A stretch of 64,000 nt of DNA from Roseovarius mucosus. GTDB lineage: Bacteria; Pseudomonadota; Alphaproteobacteria; Rhodobacterales; Rhodobacteraceae. The position numbers and the translations under genes are program-made. Positions 57,451 through 64,000 of the stretch are shown piece after piece (position 1 is the stretch's first letter; each line of letters starts with the position of its first letter). The stretch spans positions 1,420,001 to 1,484,000 of the forward strand of contig NZ_CP020474.1 in assembly GCF_002080415.1 (NCBI RefSeq). The letters are read 5' to 3'. Under the pieces are notes generated by a model, which saw only the letters and a list, made by a program, of their open reading frames with translations, was not told the origin of the DNA and did no database searches.

Positions 57451-57473
57451 ATCCCCGGGCCAGACCCGGGGAT
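57451..57473. repeat. REP-like palindrome
   Basis: ATCCCCGGG, a CCAGA loop and CCCGGGGAT form a 9-bp perfect stem after the aminotransferase stop. Similar CCCCGGG-loop-CCCGGGG units are widespread in alphaproteobacterial intergenic DNA (from general knowledge). May also act as a terminator. Confidence 0.6.
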
Positions 57474-57540
57474 CTCCCGTGTTGTGACCTCCGCCCAAAG
57501 TCGCATAGCGCACCGCCCGGACCCGGCATAACATGCCCGC

Positions 57541-58059
57541 ATGACACGGGCGCTTTTCCTCTGGCTTTTGGCCGGATTTCTGTCGGCTTCCGCCGCGACG
57601 GCGCAGGGGCTCGTGCCGTTGCGCGATGGCGCCTCTGTGGCCTTTCTCGGGATCACCTTCATCGACACCTCGACCGAGGGCGCATACAACCCGGTGCGCG
57701 CCGATGAAACCGCGCGCCTCGCGCTGGTTCAGGACTATGTTCAGACCCGTTTTGCCGAAACCGGCTTTGCAATGCTAGATTTGGACCCGATCACCACCGA
57801 TCTTGCCACCGTCACCAACCCCGCCGATTGCTACGGCTGCGAAACCCGCCTCGCGGCACGGCTGGATGCCGATTACGTGCTGGTGGGCGAGGTGCAGAAG
57901 GTTTCGAACCTGATCCTGTCGATGAACCTTGTGCTGCGCGCTGTGCCCAGCGGCGAGGTGGTGCGCGCCCGCGCGGTCGACATCCGCTCCAATACTGACG
58001 ATTCCTGGCTGCGCGGCATGCGCTATATCTTCAAGACCCATATGTTTGTGGAGGGATGA
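57541..58059 (+). CDS. DUF3280-like periplasmic protein of quinoprotein clusters
   Basis: A 172-residue protein with a signal peptide (residues 1-22, ending ASAATAQ). The family core VAFLGITFIDTSTEGAYN, the CYGCETRLAARLDADYVLVG segment with two Cys (CxxC) and the end RSNTDDSWLRGMRYI fit DUF3280/DUF2380-type proteins found beside methanol dehydrogenase genes. Function unknown; the CxxC may be a redox or metal site. It is one base before the SoxYZ-like gene and co-transcribed with it. Confidence 0.8.
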   Translation: MTRALFLWLLAGFLSASAATAQGLVPLRDGASVAFLGITFIDTSTEGAYNPVRADETARLALVQDYVQTRFAETGFAMLDLDPITTDLATVTNPADCYGCETRLAARLDADYVLVGEVQKVSNLILSMNLVLRAVPSGEVVRARAVDIRSNTDDSWLRGMRYIFKTHMFVEG

Positions 58060-58060
58060 C

Positions 58061-58876
58061 ATGACACGTTTGGCCTTGGCCCTTGCGGCTGCGATGCTCT
58101 CTGGCCCGGCTCTGGCGCAGTCCACTTGGCCTGACATTCAATCCGCCCTCTATGGCGATGCGCCCCTCGTGGTGCAGAGCGCGCATGTCTCGCTCGACGC
58201 GCCGTATCGCGCCACAGACGATGCGCGCACTGTGTTGGGTGGGCACATCGTCGCCCCGCCGGGACAGAAGATCACGACTGTGACGCTGGTGATCGACGAG
58301 AACCCCGCCCCCGTGGCCGCCGAATTCCATCTTGCCGCGCCACAGGCCGAATTCGCCTTCAGCCTCACCACCCGCCTCAATGGTCAAACCCCATTGCACC
58401 TTGTGGCGCTCACCGATGCGGGCGAGCGGCACATGGCCGAGGCATTCCTTAAAACCTCTGGTCAAGGTGCCTGTGCTGCACCGCCGGGCACCGATCCGGT
58501 CGCGGCTCTGGCCAACTTGGGAGAGATGGAATTGGCGTTCTTGCCTGACCTCACAGCCCCCAGCAAGAGCGTGAACACTCGCCTTGCCGCGCTCTCAGGC
58601 AAGGTCCACGCGCTTGATGTCGATATCAGCCACCCCAGCCATTCGGGTCTGGCGATGGATCAAATCTCCCTGCTTTTCACGCCCCTGCGCGTGGTGGATG
58701 AGCTGGAAATCAACCTCGACAACGCCCCCTATCTGACAATGACTGGTAGCATTTCCCTTTCGGAAAATCCGCGCCTGCGTGTTTCGATTCCGACAGGCAC
58801 CACGACAGCAAATGTCACCCTGCGGGATACCGACGGCACGACGACCAGCGCCCGCACCAGCCTTGCGGCGTATTGA
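58061..58876 (+). CDS. Quinoprotein dehydrogenase-associated SoxYZ-like carrier
   Basis: A 271-residue periplasmic fusion: signal peptide (residues 1-20, ending ALAQ), a SoxY-like domain (about 25-140) and a SoxZ-like domain (about 160-271). In true SoxY a C-terminal GGCGG arm carries the sulfur substrate on its Cys; here the equivalent is Cys138 in GQGACAAPPG, so the carrier Cys is kept but moved inside the fusion. The family is known only from quinoprotein dehydrogenase clusters. Converges with the CxxxCW gene 70 bases away. Confidence 0.87.
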   Translation: MTRLALALAAAMLSGPALAQSTWPDIQSALYGDAPLVVQSAHVSLDAPYRATDDARTVLGGHIVAPPGQKITTVTLVIDENPAPVAAEFHLAAPQAEFAFSLTTRLNGQTPLHLVALTDAGERHMAEAFLKTSGQGACAAPPGTDPVAALANLGEMELAFLPDLTAPSKSVNTRLAALSGKVHALDVDISHPSHSGLAMDQISLLFTPLRVVDELEINLDNAPYLTMTGSISLSENPRLRVSIPTGTTTANVTLRDTDGTTTSARTSLAAY

Positions 58877-58945
58877 GGGGGAAAGGTGTAGGCAGAGCTA
58901 GGGGCTGAGCCGCGCGGGGCAACAGCCATCAACGTCGGCTTCGCC

Positions 58946-59494
58946 CTACGTCCCCGGCTCCCCCGGTCTCGCGTCGATCTTTTCTAGCGGATAGTCTTCA
59001 AACGCCCAGCCATCCGTGCCCTCTGGAAACCAGTAAACCTCGGTATATCCCATCTCCAGCGCCCGCTTGGCCACGTTCCAGGACATCCAGCAGTCCTCGA
59101 GGCAAAAAAACAGCACAGGATGGCCGCTATCCCCGGCCGTCACCTCTGCCAGACCGTCCTGCAAATACGCCTCTGTCTCGGGGGCAATCCGCTCATAGCC
59201 GGTGTTGGGCAACCACACCGACCCCGGGATCGATAGCCGAGGCTTGTCGCGCCAGATCGTGCCGGCAGGCAGGTTTACAGGCTTGGGCGCGCGCGGCAGC
59301 ACATCCACAAACGCCACCTCGCCCCTCTGCCACAGCACATGCGCAGCCGTGGCATCGACCACCACCGCGCCCGTCAAGGTCTCGGGAACCGGCGCGCGAT
59401 AGGGCTCTCCGCGATAATACTCCGGCTCTGCCACCCCCTGCGCCGCGAGCGGTCCGGCCAGCAGCAGCAGCACGGCCAGACCTGCCCGGATCAT
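58946..59494 (-). CDS. PQQ-dependent catabolism-associated CxxCW-family protein (rhodanese-like)
   Basis: A 182-residue periplasmic protein (signal peptide residues 1-19) with a rhodanese-like fold. The defining motif is read here as C-LED-CWMSW with Cys131 and Cys135, i.e. three residues between the cysteines. The family occurs with quinoprotein alcohol dehydrogenases; function is unknown but thiol or persulfide chemistry is plausible. The start overlaps the xoxJ stop (ATGA). Confidence 0.88.
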   Translation of the reverse strand: MIRAGLAVLLLLAGPLAAQGVAEPEYYRGEPYRAPVPETLTGAVVVDATAAHVLWQRGEVAFVDVLPRAPKPVNLPAGTIWRDKPRLSIPGSVWLPNTGYERIAPETEAYLQDGLAEVTAGDSGHPVLFFCLEDCWMSWNVAKRALEMGYTEVYWFPEGTDGWAFEDYPLEKIDARPGEPGT

Positions 59495-60318
59495 TGCGAG
59501 AGCACCTTGGCCTCTGTGCCCATGTCATTGAGCAGCGGCACGCCTGCGTCATTCAAAATCGCATCAATTTCCGCCTGATTGCGCCGGATCAGCGAATTCA
59601 ATTCCCGCTTCCACTGATCCTCGCCCAGCCGTACACCCATTGTGATCCTGTAGAACATCTTGGGCGCACCCACCTCGTGCAACAGCGGCACGACCTGCAA
59701 ATCGGGATGCTCGCGCTTGACCAACGGCCCGCCGATGGGGCCCCAGAGCACGGCTGCGGCAATCTCTCCGGCCTCTAGATCGCGCAACATATCACTCGCA
59801 GGCGACTGCACCCGCCGATCCACAAACAGCGGATAGGCCCGCGCCTTGGCCATCAGCCCGTTGCGCGCCATATGCGTGCCCGGCGGGCTGCCCGCAACGA
59901 TGCCCAGCACCTTACCCTTGAGGCGTGGATCGGCCAGCGTCACCACATCCGACAACTCCCCCGTTTTTGGCAGGATGAGCGTATAGACCGAAGTCATGTA
60001 GTGATTGGTGTTCTGCACCAACTCATGCCCCTGCGCGAACCCGATGATCACATCACAGCGCTTTTCGCCCAAGGTCCGGCGCACGAAACCCGTCGCCATC
60101 GGAAACCAGCTATATTCAACCGGCCGCTCCAATTCCGCAGCAAGCAGATCTGCAATGCGGTTCTCAAACCCGGTCCCGGCTTCGGTCGACATCGGATCAT
60201 TGGCCGGATCGGCACAGACCCGAAATGCCGATTGCGAAACCAGCTCTGCCATCTGCGCCCCAGCCACTCCGGGCAAAAGCGCGACAGCCAAACCAAGCGC
60301 CTTAGCCCATGCACGCAT
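59491..60318 (-). CDS. xoxJ: XoxJ/MoxJ-like quinoprotein-associated periplasmic binding protein
   Basis: A 275-residue periplasmic protein with a signal peptide (residues 1-21) and the fold of amino-acid-type binding proteins (FRVCADPANDPMS at the mature start, GFENRIADLLAAELERPVEY, then CDVIIGFAQGHELV). XoxJ/MoxJ proteins help activate the methanol dehydrogenase rather than import a solute; that role is known from methylotrophs. The gene begins inside the xoxG coding region (17-base overlap) and the frame upstream is otherwise an extension. Confidence 0.9.
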   Translation of the reverse strand: MRAWAKALGLAVALLPGVAGAQMAELVSQSAFRVCADPANDPMSTEAGTGFENRIADLLAAELERPVEYSWFPMATGFVRRTLGEKRCDVIIGFAQGHELVQNTNHYMTSVYTLILPKTGELSDVVTLADPRLKGKVLGIVAGSPPGTHMARNGLMAKARAYPLFVDRRVQSPASDMLRDLEAGEIAAAVLWGPIGGPLVKREHPDLQVVPLLHEVGAPKMFYRITMGVRLGEDQWKRELNSLIRRNQAEIDAILNDAGVPLLNDMGTEAKVLSQ

Positions 60319-60838
60319 CTTCTGCCGCCTGTATACCCTCTGATTTCGCCTCTTTCTTGGCCGGACGACCACGCTCGACCACCCCCAGACCGCGGGCCTT
60401 GAGGTAGACGTAAATGTCATCCAGATAGCACATCACATTGGGGTTGGTGCCAAAGGACGGCATCACCGAATTCTCCGAGGCGTTCACCTTTTGGCGTCCC
60501 TCAGCCACGACGCCGTAAAAGTCGTAGTAATCCATCGCCACCGCCGACTCCTTTAGCGCGGGGGCATAGGTCGAGCCCTCACCATCCGGCCCGTGGCAGA
60601 CATGGCATTCCGCATGATAGCGGCGAAACCCTGAAAACGTCTGCCAGTCCACCGTGCCATCCTCGGCCACGTTAAAGGTGGGAATATCATCAGCGGTGAA
60701 ATACAGCCCATCCTGTTCGTAAGAGGCGGCAAATTTGGGATCATCGGGCGACGGGGCCTCTTCGCCAAGGACCGGCAGCGCGACAAGCGCCAGACATGCG
60801 GTCAGACCAGCGGACAAGAGGCGGCGGGGCGTCAACAT
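60302..60838 (-). CDS. xoxG: XoxG-like cytochrome c, methanol metabolism-related
   Basis: A 178-residue periplasmic cytochrome with a signal peptide (residues 1-25, ending VLG). One heme site CHVCH (Cys78, Cys81, His82) and a probable axial Met126 in SVMPSFGTN. It is the expected electron acceptor of the XoxF dehydrogenase. The C-terminal tail after the heme domain is Lys/Glu-rich with a late Cys (EDACMG). Overlaps the xoxJ start by 17 bases; a strong hairpin separates it from xoxF upstream. Confidence 0.92.
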   Translation of the reverse strand: MLTPRRLLSAGLTACLALVALPVLGEEAPSPDDPKFAASYEQDGLYFTADDIPTFNVAEDGTVDWQTFSGFRRYHAECHVCHGPDGEGSTYAPALKESAVAMDYYDFYGVVAEGRQKVNASENSVMPSFGTNPNVMCYLDDIYVYLKARGLGVVERGRPAKKEAKSEGIQAAEDACMG

Positions 60839-60866
60839 TCGTAACTCCTTCTGGGTTCTCAGGTGC

Positions 60867-60898
60867 GGCGGCGCGACACATTCAGATGCCGCGCCGCC
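60867..60898 (-). terminator. Intercistronic hairpin between xoxF and xoxG
   Basis: GGCGGCGCG and CGCGCCGCC (9 bp, 14-base loop) lie 22 bases after the xoxF stop (minus strand). No T run follows; likely limits read-through or protects the xoxF message end. Confidence 0.65.
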
Positions 60899-60920
60899 TG
60901 TAATTGGGTCAGATCCGCGA

Positions 60921-62723
60921 TCAATCCGGCAGTTTGAACACGGTCAACTGACCACCAAGCGCCGTATAGTCGCTAAGCGCCGCATAGCCGCCCACAGCAC
61001 CCAGACCGGCATTCGGATCGGTCAGACCCGCCGCAAGGCCAATTCCGGCCCAGCCGCCGATACCCGACAGGATGCCGACATATTGCTTGCCGCCATGCTC
61101 ATAGGTCATCACGTTGCCGATAATCCCCGACGGCGTCTTGAAGCTGTAAAGCTCATCGCCGCTCGAGGCATCAATCGCCTTGAGATAGCCCTCGAGCGTG
61201 CCGTAGAACACCACATCGCCAGCGGTCGCCAGAGCGCCCGACCAGACCGAGAATTGCTCGGGGATCGACCACTTGATCTTGCCCTCGATATTGTCCCAAG
61301 CGATGAAATTGCCCATGCCGCCATGGCTGCCCGGTGCGGGATACATCGCCAACGTCGCGCCCACATAGGGCTGACCGGCGGTATAGCTCACACGGAACGG
61401 TTCGTAATCCATGCAGACGTGGTTGGTGGGGATATAGAAAAGACCGGTCTTGGGGCTATAGGCAGACGGCTGCTGGTCCTTGGTGCCCAAGGCCGCCGGA
61501 CAGATGCCGGTCGAGTTCACATCCTCGCCATTCTGCTCGGTGGAGTATTCCGCCACCACAGCCGGACGGCCATAGGTTGGCGAGGCCGGGTCCATATCCA
61601 CACCCGTGGTCCAATTGACGACCGGGTCAAACTTTTCGGCCACCAGCAATTCGCCGGTTTCGCGATCCAGCGTATAGGCCAGACCGTTGCGATCCGGATG
61701 GGTCAAGAGCTTGCGCATTTGCCCGTCAACCTCTTGATCTGTCAGGATCATCTCGTTGACACCGTCATAGTCCCACTCGTCATGCGGGGTCATCTGGTAG
61801 AGCCACTTGGCCTTTCCGTCATCGGGATCACGTGCCATGATGGTCATCGACCAGCGGTTGTCGCCGGGCCGCTGCGCCGGGTTCCAGGTCGAGGGGTTGC
61901 CGGTGCCGTAATAGAACAGGTCCAACTCCGCATCATAGGAATACCAGCCCCAGGTCGAGCCGCCGCCGATCTTCCACTGATCGCCTTCCCAGGTGTTCGT
62001 GCCCGAATCCGGTCCCACCGGCTTGCCCAGATGGGTGGTGTTTTCCGGATCAATCAGCGTGTCGCTGTCTGGCCCCATGGAATAGGCGCGCCAGACCAGT
62101 TCGCCGGTGTTCATGTCATAGGCAGTGGTATGACCGCGCACGCCGAATTCCCCACCGGAAATGCCCACGATCACCTTGTCCTTGACCGGCAGCACGGTCG
62201 CGGTGTTGGTCTCGCCAATGGACGGATCGCCATTCACTGCTGTCCACTTGACCTCGCCGCTCTTGGCGTCCAGCGCCACAACCGTGGTATCAGCCTGGTG
62301 CAGGAAAATCTTGCCATCCGCATAGGCCACGCCCCGGTTGACCGTGTCACAGCACATCACCGGGATCACGTTGGGATCTTGCTTGGGCTCGTATTTCCAG
62401 ATGATCTTGCCGTTGTTGCTCAGATCCAGCGCATAAACGATGTTGGGAAAGGGCGTGTGGACATACATGATGTCCCCGATCACCAGCGGCGAGCCCTCAT
62501 GCCCGCGCAGCACGCCGGTGGAAAATGTCCAGGCGACCTGCAATTTGCCAACGTTGTCCTTGTTGATCTGTTCCAACTCGGAATAGCGGGTGTTGGCGTA
62601 GTCGCCGGTCTGGATCGCCCATTGCGTTGGATCGTCAATCAGCGCTTGAAGATCGCTGTTGGCCGTGGCCATGCCGGATGCGCCGACAAAGAACGCCGCC
62701 GACATCAAGAGTGATTTCTTCAT
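60921..62723 (-). CDS. xoxF: XoxF, lanthanide-dependent PQQ methanol dehydrogenase
   Basis: A 600-residue periplasmic quinoprotein (signal peptide residues 1-22). The vicinal disulfide Cys124-Cys125 ([10 protein letters not shown]) and metal ligands Glu192 (GGEFGVRG) and Asn276 (GNPSTWNP) are present. The segment WDYDG has catalytic Asp318 and the extra Asp320 that binds a lanthanide; calcium-type MxaF has Ala there. W-motifs of the eight-bladed propeller occur throughout. It oxidises methanol to formaldehyde (or formate). GGGAGG precedes the ATG; the earlier open codons lack such a site. Confidence 0.96.
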   Translation of the reverse strand: MKKSLLMSAAFFVGASGMATANSDLQALIDDPTQWAIQTGDYANTRYSELEQINKDNVGKLQVAWTFSTGVLRGHEGSPLVIGDIMYVHTPFPNIVYALDLSNNGKIIWKYEPKQDPNVIPVMCCDTVNRGVAYADGKIFLHQADTTVVALDAKSGEVKWTAVNGDPSIGETNTATVLPVKDKVIVGISGGEFGVRGHTTAYDMNTGELVWRAYSMGPDSDTLIDPENTTHLGKPVGPDSGTNTWEGDQWKIGGGSTWGWYSYDAELDLFYYGTGNPSTWNPAQRPGDNRWSMTIMARDPDDGKAKWLYQMTPHDEWDYDGVNEMILTDQEVDGQMRKLLTHPDRNGLAYTLDRETGELLVAEKFDPVVNWTTGVDMDPASPTYGRPAVVAEYSTEQNGEDVNSTGICPAALGTKDQQPSAYSPKTGLFYIPTNHVCMDYEPFRVSYTAGQPYVGATLAMYPAPGSHGGMGNFIAWDNIEGKIKWSIPEQFSVWSGALATAGDVVFYGTLEGYLKAIDASSGDELYSFKTPSGIIGNVMTYEHGGKQYVGILSGIGGWAGIGLAAGLTDPNAGLGAVGGYAALSDYTALGGQLTVFKLPD

Positions 62724-62815
62724 TTTGTCCTCCCTGGATAAAACTTCAGTCGTTTCTGTCATCCCGGCCCGCACCGCCCTCCTCTGCGATGGAACCGGGT
62801 CACATTCTTTTGGTC

Positions 62816-62836
62816 GCGGTCCCTCTTTGGGATCGC
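62816..62836 (-). terminator. Hairpin after the GSH-formaldehyde dehydrogenase gene
   Basis: GCGATCCC and GGGACCGC (8 bp with one G-T pair, 5-base loop) directly after the stop on the minus strand. Only a short A-rich stretch follows, so termination is uncertain. Confidence 0.4.
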
Positions 62837-62838
62837 AC

Positions 62839-63951
62839 TTAGTAAATCACCACGCTGCGGATGCTTTCGCCGGCGTGCATGAGCTCAAACCCTTTGTTGA
62901 TATCCTCGAGCGACATGGTGTGGGTGATCATCGGGTCGATCTCGATCTTGCCCTGCATGTACCAATCGACAATCTTGGGCACATCCGTGCGCCCGCGCGC
63001 GCCGCCAAAGGCCGTGCCGCGCCAGCTGCGCCCCGTGACCAGTTGGAACGGCCGCGTGCTGATTTCCGCACCCGCAGGCGCCACGCCGATGATGATGCTC
63101 TCGCCCCAGCCCTTATGCGCCGCCTCGAGCGCCGTGCGCATCACGCCCACATTGCCGGTGGCATCGAATGTGTAATCGGCACCCCCGCCGGTCAGCGCCA
63201 CAAGATGCGCCACCAGATCGCCCGTGACCTCTTTGGGGTTGACGAAATCGGTCATGCCAAAGCGCGTCGCCATCTCGATCCGGCCCGGATTGATATCGAC
63301 GCCGACGATCTGATCCGCCCCCGCCAGCCGCAGCCCCTGCAGCACGTTGAGGCCGATGCCGCCCAGACCGAACACAATCGCCCGGCTGCCGATCTCGACC
63401 TTGGCGGTGTTGATCACCGCCCCCACACCCGTGGTGACACCGCAGCCGATGTAGCAAATCTTGTCAAAGGGCGCATCCTTGCGCACCTTCGCGAGCGCAA
63501 TCTCGGGCAGGACCGTGTGATTGGCAAAGGTCGAGCAACCCATGTAATGCAGGATCGGCGTGCCATCCAGCATCGAGAACCGGCTGGTGCCGTCGGGCAT
63601 CACGCCCTGGCCTTGGGTCGAGCGGATTTTCTGGCACAGGTTGGTTTTCGGGTTGAGGCAGTATTCGCATTCGCGGCATTCGGGCGTGTAAAGCGGAATG
63701 ACGTGATCGCCCGGTTGCAGGCTGGTGACGCCGGGGCCCACCTCGAGCACGACGCCCGCGCCCTCATGCCCCAGAATGGCCGGAAACGCCCCCTCTGGAT
63801 CGGCCCCCGACAGGGTGAAATCATCAGTGTGGCACAGGCCCGTCGCCTTGATCTCCACCAGAACCTCGCCCGCCTTTGGACCCTCAAGGTTCACCTCCAT
63901 GATCTCCATCGGGCGGCCTGCCTCAACCGCAACCGCAGCACGTGTGCGCAT
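62839..63951 (-). CDS. frmA: S-(hydroxymethyl)glutathione dehydrogenase (class III ADH)
   Basis: A 370-residue zinc alcohol dehydrogenase of class III, oxidising the glutathione adduct of formaldehyde to S-formylglutathione with NAD. Catalytic-zinc ligands are in [12 protein letters not shown] and GHEGAGVV, the structural-zinc lobe is [15 protein letters not shown], and the NAD site is [11 protein letters not shown]. It lies 115 bases upstream of xoxF on the same strand, so it directly handles the formaldehyde made by XoxF. No S-formylglutathione hydrolase gene is in the window. Confidence 0.96.
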   Translation of the reverse strand: MRTRAAVAVEAGRPMEIMEVNLEGPKAGEVLVEIKATGLCHTDDFTLSGADPEGAFPAILGHEGAGVVLEVGPGVTSLQPGDHVIPLYTPECRECEYCLNPKTNLCQKIRSTQGQGVMPDGTSRFSMLDGTPILHYMGCSTFANHTVLPEIALAKVRKDAPFDKICYIGCGVTTGVGAVINTAKVEIGSRAIVFGLGGIGLNVLQGLRLAGADQIVGVDINPGRIEMATRFGMTDFVNPKEVTGDLVAHLVALTGGGADYTFDATGNVGVMRTALEAAHKGWGESIIIGVAPAGAEISTRPFQLVTGRSWRGTAFGGARGRTDVPKIVDWYMQGKIEIDPMITHTMSLEDINKGFELMHAGESIRSVVIY

Positions 63952-64000
63952 TCAGTCTGTCCTCCCTTGCATCCCGGAGGATACAACCTTTAGGCGATTT

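Noticed and set aside
60735..62714. 659-codon open frame antisense to xoxF
   Set aside because: Shadow of the xoxF coding frame; no recognised domain and it crosses the xoxG gene.

Overview
The window looks like chromosome from a marine-type alphaproteobacterium of the Rhodobacterales (Roseobacter/Rhodobacteraceae group). The reasons are the high GC content, a bztABCD glutamate/glutamine/aspartate/asparagine transporter, a TrcR (DUF1013) cell-cycle regulator, an ATP12-type F1 assembly chaperone beside HAD, RluA and CrcB genes in ATGA-overlapped order, HrcA/CIRCE control of groESL, and a XoxF-type methanol dehydrogenase set. I saw no tRNA, rRNA, CRISPR, transposase or prophage genes.

Layout. 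1-7.5 kb: msrPQ, an FMN-binding glutamate-synthase-like protein, a fasciclin protein, an SDR, argB, and an overlapping run of ferredoxin-like, SixA-like phosphatase and HDAC-fold deacetylase genes. 7.5-12 kb: bztABCD, with bztD carrying an apparent one-base frameshift inside its ABC signature. 12-15.7 kb: ATP12, HAD phosphatase, pseudouridine synthase, fluoride exporter and a tyrosine phosphatase. 15.7-20.7 kb: dnaX-ybaB-recR, DUF1294, trcR and RNase T2. 20.7-22.7 kb: a DMT exporter whose 3' end is duplicated on the far side of a lower-GC lipoprotein gene. 22.7-31 kb: aroC, an orphan Tat-exported peptide-type binding protein, an FMN reductase, a LysR regulator, DUF4399, fadH and a manganese pyrophosphatase. 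31-39.4 kb: CIRCE-groESL, aquaporin, DMT transporter, Nudix, a ThDP enzyme, a lipase-like hydrolase and an orphan phnM.

39.4-64 kb is dominated by quinoprotein (PQQ) alcohol oxidation. One minus-strand block (39.4-47.8 kb) encodes a hybrid histidine kinase, a FIST-domain (NosP-like) sensor and a LuxR-type response regulator, next to a PQQ-associated ABC transporter (permease, ATPase, beta-propeller, binding protein and an uncharacterised periplasmic protein). A second block (57.5-64 kb) holds DUF3280, a SoxYZ-like carrier, a CxxxCW rhodanese-like protein, xoxJ, xoxG, xoxF with the lanthanide-type Asp, and S-(hydroxymethyl)glutathione dehydrogenase. Together these encode methanol to formaldehyde oxidation in the periplasm, electron transfer to a cytochrome c, and glutathione-linked formaldehyde oxidation. 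PQQ biosynthesis genes are not in the window.

Between these blocks lie a malonate island (TRAP transporter dctPQM-like, matA, matB and a divergent GntR regulator with a TTGTATACAA palindrome), smpB, and a one-base-overlapped sseA/aminotransferase pair. Several transport or periplasmic operons place a GC-rich hairpin just after the gene whose product is needed in greatest amount (bztA, the TRAP binding protein, xoxF), a repeated design for uneven expression within an operon.
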